From Nitratifractor sp. (GTDB taxonomy: Bacteria; Campylobacterota; Campylobacteria; Campylobacterales; Sulfurovaceae), in the NCBI RefSeq assembly GCF_015487065.1, contig NZ_WFQN01000030.1:1-39436 (forward strand): a stretch of DNA of 39,436 bases. Reading direction: 5' to 3'. Below, piece after piece: positions 9,273 to 15,017 of the stretch. A program made the translations under genes and the position numbers. How positions within the stretch are numbered: the stretch's first letter is position 1; every line of letters begins with the position of its first letter. The notes beneath the pieces are model-generated. The model did not search any database. It was not told the DNA's origin and saw only the letters and a list, made by a program, of their open reading frames with translations.

Positions 9273-10379
9273 TTACAATAGAATCCGTTTCGCCACTTCC
9301 GCGGCACTGCCGTGGCTCAAATAGCCGCGCAGTGCCGCGGCATCCTCGGCGAAACGTCCTCGATCGTATTTCCGGTAGGCCTGCAGCAGATTTTCCAGGC
9401 TCAGCTCCTCCTGGATCAGCTCCGGGTGCATGGGACGTCCCCGGAAGTCGAGGCTGAAGAGGTTGGCCAATCCCGCATAGCGCAGGTCGGTGAGTTTTTT
9501 GACCAGAAAGTAATCCAGCGCTTTGGCCCGATAGGTCAAGACGAAGGGGGTTCCGATGAGGGCCGCCTCCAGCGTCGCCGTACCGCTGCAGACAAAGGCA
9601 AAATCACTCTCGTAGAGAGTGGCATGGGTGTCATGGCGGATCTCGAAAGCGCTCAGATCACCGTAGAGCTCCCGGATCTGATCCTGGGTGAAGTAGGGGG
9701 GAATGACGATCTGCGCCCGATGCTCCCCCAGTTCGCGGCGCAGTTGATGGAAGAGGGGCATCAGCCGGGTGATCTCGCCCCGGCGGCTGCCGGGCAGATA
9801 GGCGATACGCTCCGGCTCCGCGGTAGAGCGTTCCGGCTCGTCAGGACCGGGACGGTAGTGCCACCTGCCGTCGCGCTGTTCCCAGCTGCCCGTTCTGAAA
9901 CGGTGGATCTCATCGAGCAGCGGATGTCCCACATATTCGATGGGCGCTTCCTTGCTATAGTATTGATTCTCGAAAGGCAGGATCGAAAGCAGCCGGTCGC
10001 AGGTGCGCTCCAGTACCGGGATCCGTCCTTTGCGCCAGGCCCAGGCCTGGGGAAGGATGTAGTAGATCACCTCTTTAGAGGGGTAGCGCTTTTTGATCCG
10101 TTTGGCCAGAGGGAGGTTGAAGCCCGAGGAGTCCATCAGCAGGATCTTGTCCGCCTCGGCGGCCCGTTCGGTCATTTCGGCCGCCAGGCGATAGAAAAAG
10201 GGGAGTTTCTTCGCCGCATCCACGAAACCCATCACCGCCAGGGAGCGCAGATCGACGATGGGCTCTCCAAGATCGGCGCTGAAGATCCCCTCCAGTTCCA
10301 CCGACTCGGGCAGATGCTCTCTCAGGGCTTTCAGATGGACATTGGCGGAGTGTTCCAGGGCACTGACCAGCAGCTTCAT
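9273..10379 (-). CDS. lpxB: Lipid-A-disaccharide synthase
   Basis: A glycosyltransferase (GT19) that joins UDP-diacylglucosamine and lipid X in lipid A synthesis at the inner membrane. Diagnostic stretches are SALEHSANVHLKAL at the N-terminus, LAVMGFVDA, LLMDSSGFNLPLAKRIK, YYILPQAWAWRKGRI, YVGHPLLDE, LPGSRRGEI and the C-terminal CSGTATLEAALIGTPFVLTYRA. At 368 residues it is near the usual family length. The start is placed at the ATG at 10379, six bases after GGAGG; the ATG at 10385 directly abuts GGAGG and would have no spacing. It follows the small HTH-like gene by about 20 bp and is probably cotranscribed. Confidence 0.94.
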   Translation of the reverse strand: MKLLVSALEHSANVHLKALREHLPESVELEGIFSADLGEPIVDLRSLAVMGFVDAAKKLPFFYRLAAEMTERAAEADKILLMDSSGFNLPLAKRIKKRYPSKEVIYYILPQAWAWRKGRIPVLERTCDRLLSILPFENQYYSKEAPIEYVGHPLLDEIHRFRTGSWEQRDGRWHYRPGPDEPERSTAEPERIAYLPGSRRGEITRLMPLFHQLRRELGEHRAQIVIPPYFTQDQIRELYGDLSAFEIRHDTHATLYESDFAFVCSGTATLEAALIGTPFVLTYRAKALDYFLVKKLTDLRYAGLANLFSLDFRGRPMHPELIQEELSLENLLQAYRKYDRGRFAEDAAALRGYLSHGSAAEVAKRILL

Positions 10380-10398
10380 CGCCATCCTCCGGCTGTGT

Positions 10399-10671
10399 TC
10401 AAGAGGTTTTCCCCGTCTCGTAGAGCTCGCGCTTGATCGAATCCCGGTTGAGTTTGCGGCGGATGGAGCTGCGGATCTCCTTTAGACGCTGAGTATCCAG
10501 TTTCAGTTTTTCCTGCAGTTGGGCATCGCTCACTCCCCGCAGAGGGCCCATGAGAACCTTGAACTCTTTTTTGGTCAGACGGCGGCGCAGCACCCACTCC
10601 ACCGCCTCTTCGTCCCGCATCCGGCCCAGGGGTTTGTCGATCATTCCTTCGATCGTCTCTCGCAGTTCCAT
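10399..10671 (-). CDS. Small conserved protein with a sigma-4/LuxR-like helix-turn-helix
   Basis: A basic protein of 90 residues, taking the ATG at 10671; an in-frame GTG at 10680 would add three residues. Residues ~32-76 (LTKKEFKVLMGPLRGVSDAQ, then QLQEKLKLDTQRLKEIRSSI) have the spacing of a sigma-70 region 4 or LuxR-type helix-turn-helix: an LTxxEFxVL helix, a GVSDAQLQEKL helix and a recognition-like helix. I infer nucleic acid binding, but I do not recognise a named family. It lies upstream of lpxB on the same strand, so it may be cotranscribed with it. A palindromic repeat (10715-10752) lies just upstream of the start. Confidence 0.65.
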   Translation of the reverse strand: MELRETIEGMIDKPLGRMRDEEAVEWVLRRRLTKKEFKVLMGPLRGVSDAQLQEKLKLDTQRLKEIRSSIRRKLNRDSIKRELYETGKTS

Positions 10672-10714
10672 CGTCCTCACTTTTTTGCTATGCTTGTTGA
10701 GTGGTCCGAAAAAG

Positions 10715-10752
10715 CTCCGTCATTCCGGGCTTGACCCGGAATCCAGGGACGC
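10715..10752. repeat. Intergenic palindromic repeat, copy 2 (half element)
   Basis: CTCCGTCATTCCGGGCTTGA is followed by CCCGGAATCCAGGGACG. The inner hairpin is ATTCCGGG-cttga-CCCGGAAT. It matches one half of the bipartite elements at 1010, 14909 and 29306; the second half (GGATCCTGAA...TTCAGGATGAC type) is missing. Confidence 0.7.
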
Positions 10753-10821
10753 AATTGCCCATTACAGCTTTCAGCACACACCAACTTTGGGTTTATTATA
10801 ACGGAAGAGCAGGAGAAAAGG

Positions 10822-11292
10822 TTGACCTATCGCGAATGGTTTGAATCACATAGCCGTCGTCACCGTGCCATCATCGAGAGCCTACCACCCATGAGTCCGG
10901 AAGCCCTGGTGGACTATTTCCGCTATGAAAATATGCAGCAGAAACATCCCGACTTCTGCCCGCTCTATGCCAAAAACGAAAAGTGCCACGAGATGGAGGA
11001 TCTCAACTGCTACCTCTGCGGCTGTCCTTCTTTTCGTTTCTGTGATGAAGGGATCGATCAGGTAGATGGAATAGTGCGCTACAGCCTCTGCGCCATCGAC
11101 GCCAAAGAGGGCAGAGCACTCGAGACAGACAATGCCATCCATCAGGACTGCTCGAAATGTCTCCTGCCTCACCGCCGAAGCTTCATTCTGAAGCATTTCG
11201 ACCGGGACTGGATGAAGATCATGGAAAAGTGCGAAGCCTGTCCTGTAACGGCAGTGCAGGAACTCAGTGCAGGGAAGAGTCCAGAAGATTGA
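10822..11292 (+). CDS. Cysteine-rich protein with a zf-like (cysteine-rich small) domain
   Basis: A 156-residue protein with 11 cysteines (C46, C55, C63, C66, C68, C74, C90, C110, C113, C137, C140). The order KCHEMEDLNCYLCGCP...DCSKCLLPH closely follows the Pfam cysteine-rich small domain (zf-like), whose members read roughly C-H-x-NCxxCYCP...DCxxCxxPH. It is likely to bind zinc or an Fe-S cluster; its function is unknown. The start is a TTG at 10822 with AGGAG upstream (AGGAGAAAAGG), and the next Met would remove 23 residues. The last 29 bases overlap the end of the CitE-like gene on the opposite strand. Confidence 0.75.
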   Translation: MTYREWFESHSRRHRAIIESLPPMSPEALVDYFRYENMQQKHPDFCPLYAKNEKCHEMEDLNCYLCGCPSFRFCDEGIDQVDGIVRYSLCAIDAKEGRALETDNAIHQDCSKCLLPHRRSFILKHFDRDWMKIMEKCEACPVTAVQELSAGKSPED

Positions 11293-12241
11293 GAGCATCC
11301 CGGTAGATCGGCTCATCGATAAAACCGTATTTGTCATGCATCAAACCATGAATACCCAGGGCACTAGCCTCTTCAAACGCCTCCCTGATCTCCCGGGCCC
11401 GACGTAGCTCCTCACTTGACGGGCTAAAGATGGCATTGGCGATCTCCACCTGGGCGGGCCCCATACAGGCTTTGGCCGTGAAGCCCATCTCCCGTTCCCG
11501 TTCACACCAACGCCGAAACCCCTCCAGATCCCGATAATCCTGATACATAAAAGAGACGGGAAGCAGCCCTGCCGTTCTCGCCCCCAGCAAAAAACGGCTC
11601 AGTATCGCTTCGGCTGTGGGGTTGCCGGGCCCCCGGGTGACCAGCCGATGGGGGAGTCCAAGGTCCGCCAAGAGATCCAAAATCCCCAGATTGGCGGTGG
11701 TGAGTCTTTGATCGATTCTCCCCCAATGTTCCAGATCCCGAAAGGCTTCTTTGGTCTCCAGAGAGATATGCAGTTGACGGTCCTGCCGTATCAGTCCCAA
11801 AGCTGTCTCGATCTCATCTCTACTACGAATTTTGGGGATTCGGATAGCATCGACGATAAAATCGTTCAGAAACTTTATCTCCTCTTTACCCCCCTGATCC
11901 AGAGGATTGACCCGGACTACAATGCAGGAGGGGGAGGATTTCAGATGGGAGAGGAAGAGCGCGATATTGATGAGCGCCTCCTTTTTACGGGAGGGGGCAA
12001 TGGCATCTTCGAGATTGAGTGTCACCCAGTCAGCTTCCAGATCGTCCAAACGGTTGAGATGATGCAAGTTGAGAGGATTGAGCATCATATTGGAACGGTG
12101 GAGACGGCGGGAGCAGGGGGCTTTCCGGATCGTGCCGATCTTCTTTTCCCGCTCCTCGATACTCAAGGATTCTATGGAAGCTATATCATCGAATATCAAT
12201 TCAGATCCTTTACTGAAATTGTCTATTTGGATCAGTCGCAA
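11264..12241 (-). CDS. HpcH/HpaI aldolase / citrate lyase beta-like protein
   Basis: A TIM-barrel CitE-type lyase. It has the TLNLEDAIAPSRKKEA motif (acidic metal ligand and arginine region), VRVNPL, IRIPKI, SLETKEAF, LGILDLLADLG and the C-terminal GPAQVEIANAIFSPSSEEL, which matches the family's xPxQV..IN.AFxPSxEE. Relatives cleave citryl-, malyl- or methylmalyl-CoA-type substrates. The substrate here is not determinable. From a TTG at 12241 it is 325 residues, with an N-terminal extension of about 45 residues before the usual family start (near RSNMMLNP, residue 46), so the true start may be further in. It ends inside the 3' end of the cysteine-rich gene (29-bp antisense overlap). Confidence 0.82.
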   Translation of the reverse strand: MRLIQIDNFSKGSELIFDDIASIESLSIEEREKKIGTIRKAPCSRRLHRSNMMLNPLNLHHLNRLDDLEADWVTLNLEDAIAPSRKKEALINIALFLSHLKSSPSCIVVRVNPLDQGGKEEIKFLNDFIVDAIRIPKIRSRDEIETALGLIRQDRQLHISLETKEAFRDLEHWGRIDQRLTTANLGILDLLADLGLPHRLVTRGPGNPTAEAILSRFLLGARTAGLLPVSFMYQDYRDLEGFRRWCEREREMGFTAKACMGPAQVEIANAIFSPSSEELRRAREIREAFEEASALGIHGLMHDKYGFIDEPIYRDALNLLDSSLH

Positions 12242-12365
12242 CGCCGATCCTCACCCAAATCTTCTTTGATTCGGTGCTCATGTTTCCGGCTTTCCGGAAG
12301 AAATAAAATCTGTGATTTTGTTTTTATGATGACATTCTACCCAAAATAGAGCCTATAGAGCATTA

Positions 12366-12374
12366 TGTTACAAT
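12366..12374 (+). promoter_or_regulatory. Extended -10 box immediately upstream of thiL
   Basis: TGTTACAAT (TGn plus TACAAT) ends only seven bases before the thiL ATG at 12382. A transcript starting the usual ~7 bases downstream would begin at or next to the ATG, so thiL may be read from a leaderless mRNA. No Shine-Dalgarno is present to contradict this. Confidence 0.4.
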
Positions 12375-12381
12375 CGCCGCT

Positions 12382-13215
12382 ATGAAGCGAATCGACAAAG
12401 AAGCCTACCTCATCCGACGCCTCCGTTCCCCACATATCGGGGATGACGCTGCTCTCATCGACGGGATGATCTACAGCGCCGACGCTTTTTGCGAAGGAAC
12501 GCACTTTTTGCGGGAGTGGATGCGTCCGGCTCAGGTCGGGCGCAAAGCGATGCTGGTGAACCTCTCCGACGCCGTGGCGATGAATGCCGACCCGAAATAC
12601 GCCCTGGTCACGGTAATGCTGCCTCGTAATATGAAGGAAAAAGAGATCGACGAGCTGGTCGAGGCCCTGGAGTCCACGGCGGCGGAGTACGGCTGTGAGA
12701 TCATCGGTGGGGATACGGTCGGAGGCGATCGGCTCCATCTGAGCATCACCCTCATCTCCCACAGCGACGCCCCGCTCCTGCGCCGGGGCCTGGTGGCGGG
12801 GGATCTGCTGGCTTATACGGGAAAGCCAGGAGAGTCAAAACGGGATCTGGAGGCGCTGATGCGGGGCGAAACGATCCCGGCCGATTCCCGCTTTTACGAG
12901 CCTAGCCTGCGAAGGGACTTCGTCAAAACCTGCCGCCCCTATCTCAAAGCCGGCATGGACATCTCCGACGGACTCTACTGCGACACCAACAAGCTCCTGG
13001 CGGCCAACGACCTAGCTCTGGAGCCCACGATGCAGATCCCGCCGGAGATCGGGGAGAGCGGGGAAGAGTATGAGATGCTGGTGGCCTTCGCCCCCGAGGA
13101 GCGTGAGAGAGTAGAGGAGTGTGCCCGGCAGACACAGACAGAACTGACCATTTTTGGAATCGCTTCGAAGAAGGGAATTCTCTACCCTTGTTTGGATCAT
13201 CATTTCAGGGAGTGA
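12382..13215 (+). CDS. thiL: Thiamine-monophosphate kinase
   Basis: ThiL phosphorylates thiamine monophosphate to thiamine diphosphate using ATP. Family motifs are HIGDDAALI near the N-terminus, SADAFCEGTHF, KAMLVNLSDAVAMNADPKYALV, IIGGDTVGGDRLHLSI, the glycine-rich YTGKPGESKRDL, and AGMDISDGLYCDTNKL. At 277 residues it is shorter than Escherichia coli ThiL (~325), mainly in the C-terminal part, as seen in several Campylobacterota. There is no ribosome binding site before the ATG. It is transcribed away from the CitE-like gene, with a 140-bp divergent spacer. Confidence 0.92.
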   Translation: MKRIDKEAYLIRRLRSPHIGDDAALIDGMIYSADAFCEGTHFLREWMRPAQVGRKAMLVNLSDAVAMNADPKYALVTVMLPRNMKEKEIDELVEALESTAAEYGCEIIGGDTVGGDRLHLSITLISHSDAPLLRRGLVAGDLLAYTGKPGESKRDLEALMRGETIPADSRFYEPSLRRDFVKTCRPYLKAGMDISDGLYCDTNKLLAANDLALEPTMQIPPEIGESGEEYEMLVAFAPEERERVEECARQTQTELTIFGIASKKGILYPCLDHHFRE

Positions 13216-13260
13216 AGCATAGAGATATTATTTAATATTATCCCTAGCTATGCTTTTCTA

Positions 13261-13373
13261 CTCGTTCCCACCATCTTGGTGGGAATGCCTACCTGATGCA
13301 CAAAATAGTTATTGCCCTAGCATAAGGTCCACCGGTCTTGTAGACGTTCCCACCGGGGACGGATAGGAACGAG
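13261..13373. repeat. 113-bp intergenic element with terminal inverted repeats
   Basis: The element is bounded by CTCGTTCC (13261-13268) and its exact inverse GGAACGAG (13366-13373). Inside are a perfect hairpin, TTCCCACCA-tct-TGGTGGGAA, and a second GTTCCCACC near 13346. It has no coding capacity. It resembles the small GTTCCCAC palindromic elements or MITE-like repeats seen in many proteobacterial genomes, and lies between the convergent thiL and trpB genes. Confidence 0.55.
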
Positions 13374-13436
13374 GTAGTTCCAGGTGAACGTTTCCCGACG
13401 GAAAGGGCACGGAAATCTGCGTTTCCTTAGAAGCTC

Positions 13437-14660
13437 CTATGCCTCCGGCGACCACTGCCGCACACCGAAGGTCTCCACCACATAGTCGATATCTTTGTCA
13501 CCGCGACCGGAGAGATTGACCAGAATGGCGTCGTTGGGATGCTTTTTGGCCAGTTTCATGGCATAGGCAATGGCGTGGGAGCTCTCCAGGGCCGGGATGA
13601 TCCCCTCATATTGACTGATGGCATAGAAGGCATCGATGGTCTCCTCGTCGGTGGCGCCGGCCACGTGGACCCGGCCGATATCGTGGAGATAAGCCTGCTC
13701 CGGCCCGACGCCGGGGTAGTCCAGGCCGCTGGCGACGGAGTGGACGGGGGCGGGTTCGCCTTTTTCATCCTGGAGCAGGATCGATTTGAACCCGTGAAGC
13801 ACCCCGGCCTCTCCATACTCCAGTGTGGCGGCGTGATCGCCCAGACGGGTGCTTTTCCCCAGGGGTTCGACGGCGTAGAGCTCTACCGGATCGTCGATAA
13901 AGCCGCTGAAGAGCCCCATGGCGTTGGAACCGCCGCCGACGCACGCCACCACATGTTCGGGCAGATCACCGTCGGTCATCTCCATATACTGTTCCCGCGC
14001 TTCGATCCCCACGACGCTCTGAAAATCCCGCACCATCAGCGGGAAGGGGTGGGGTCCCACCACCGACCCGATGGCATACAGCGCCGTATCGAGCTGGCTC
14101 AGGTAGGATTCGAAGGCGGAATCCACCGCCTCCTTGAGGGTCTTGAGGCCGTGGGTGGCCGGAACCACCTGAGCCCCCAGGATCTGCATCCGCACCACGT
14201 TGGGATGTTCCTTGGCGATATCCACCTCACCCATATGGATCTCGCACTCCAGTCCGAAATAGGCCGCCGCCGTCGCCAGGGCCACCCCGTGCTGACCGGC
14301 CCCGGTCTCGGCGATGAGCTTGGTCTTGCCCATGCTTTTGGCCAAGAGCGCTTCGGCCATGCAGTGGTTGAGCTTGTGGGCACCGGTGTGGTTGAGATCC
14401 TCCCGCTTGAAGTAGATCTGGGCTCCGCCCACAGCGTCACTGAGGCGTTTAGCGTGATAGACGGGAGTGGGGCGCCCCTGATAGTGCTTGCGGATGCGGC
14501 GCAACTCGCTGAGAAAGTCATGGGATTTGCGCAGCTTCATATAGGCCTCGGTGATACGCTCAAACTCCTCTACCAGCTGCGGCGGCAAAAAGGCGCCGCC
14601 GTACTCGCCGAAATAGCCCTCCTCGTTGGGCTGACTTTTGAGATAGGGGTGTTTTTTCAT
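13437..14660 (-). CDS. trpB: Tryptophan synthase beta chain
   Basis: A PLP enzyme that condenses indole with serine to form tryptophan. The schiff-base lysine is K96 in HTGAHKLNH; the phosphate-binding loop is [10 protein letters not shown]; other signatures are [13 protein letters not shown] at the start, [22 protein letters not shown] and the C-terminal NLSGRGDKD. The start is the ATG at 14660, eight bases after AGGAGG; the upstream ATG at 14678 overlaps that ribosome binding site. The 407-residue length fits the TrpB1 type. No trpA or other trp gene is adjacent, so trpB is isolated here. Confidence 0.96.
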   Translation of the reverse strand: MKKHPYLKSQPNEEGYFGEYGGAFLPPQLVEEFERITEAYMKLRKSHDFLSELRRIRKHYQGRPTPVYHAKRLSDAVGGAQIYFKREDLNHTGAHKLNHCMAEALLAKSMGKTKLIAETGAGQHGVALATAAAYFGLECEIHMGEVDIAKEHPNVVRMQILGAQVVPATHGLKTLKEAVDSAFESYLSQLDTALYAIGSVVGPHPFPLMVRDFQSVVGIEAREQYMEMTDGDLPEHVVACVGGGSNAMGLFSGFIDDPVELYAVEPLGKSTRLGDHAATLEYGEAGVLHGFKSILLQDEKGEPAPVHSVASGLDYPGVGPEQAYLHDIGRVHVAGATDEETIDAFYAISQYEGIIPALESSHAIAYAMKLAKKHPNDAILVNLSGRGDKDIDYVVETFGVRQWSPEA

Positions 14661-14696
14661 GCCGAATTCCTCCTTCACATAGCAAATGTCACCATT

Positions 14697-15017
14697 CTAT
14701 CGCGGCAATAATGAGGGGGAGTTTAACCCATTTTGGGTTTCTGGGAGAGTCCGGTCTCCCGGCGGCGGGGCGATGGTAACGGCCATGCAGGCGGTACATT
14801 CAGGAACGGGGGCCGGGTCGAAAAGTGCGCACCCGCTGACGAGGAGGGTACCGCAGAGCAGGGGAAGGAGCCTCAGATACCTTTTCGTTTTTGATTTTCT
14901 TGAAAAATCTTTGTTATTCCGGGCTTGACTCGGAATCCAGGGCTTTGAATAACCAAGAATCTGAGTCGAGTCCAGGATGACGGAGTCATCGGCATCTGAT
15001 TTTCCAAAATACTCCAT
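14697..15017 (-). CDS. Small putative lipoprotein with a repeat-derived N-terminus
   Basis: The frame of 106 residues starts at an ATG that overlaps the helicase stop (TAATG), which suggests translational coupling. Residues ~45-63 look like a lipoprotein signal (KRYLRLLPLLCGTLLVSGC, lipobox LVSGC with C63), followed by a short proline-rich mature part with CTAC. The first ~40 residues are unusual: residues ~10-38 (DSVILDSTQI...SQARNNK) are translated from the palindromic repeat at 14909-14985. No ATG, GTG or TTG lies between the repeat and the signal sequence in this frame. Either the signal peptide is internal, or a repeat inserted here and damaged the original start. Low certainty that a working lipoprotein is made. 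Confidence 0.45.
   Translation of the reverse strand: MEYFGKSDADDSVILDSTQILGYSKPWIPSQARNNKDFSRKSKTKRYLRLLPLLCGTLLVSGCALFDPAPVPECTACMAVTIAPPPGDRTLPETQNGLNSPSLLPR
14909..14985. repeat. Bipartite intergenic palindromic repeat, copy 3
   Basis: The left half has ATTCCGGGCTTGACTCGGAAT and the right half has a TCGAGTCCAGGATGACGGAG end. It matches the elements at 1010 and 29306 in layout. It sits just after the helicase gene and inside the N-terminal frame of the putative lipoprotein. Confidence 0.65.

Noticed and set aside
13216-13436. A CRISPR-like array, because GTTCCCACC appears twice
   Set aside because: There are only two copies, in a palindromic element with inverted ends; no regular spacers or cas genes are present.
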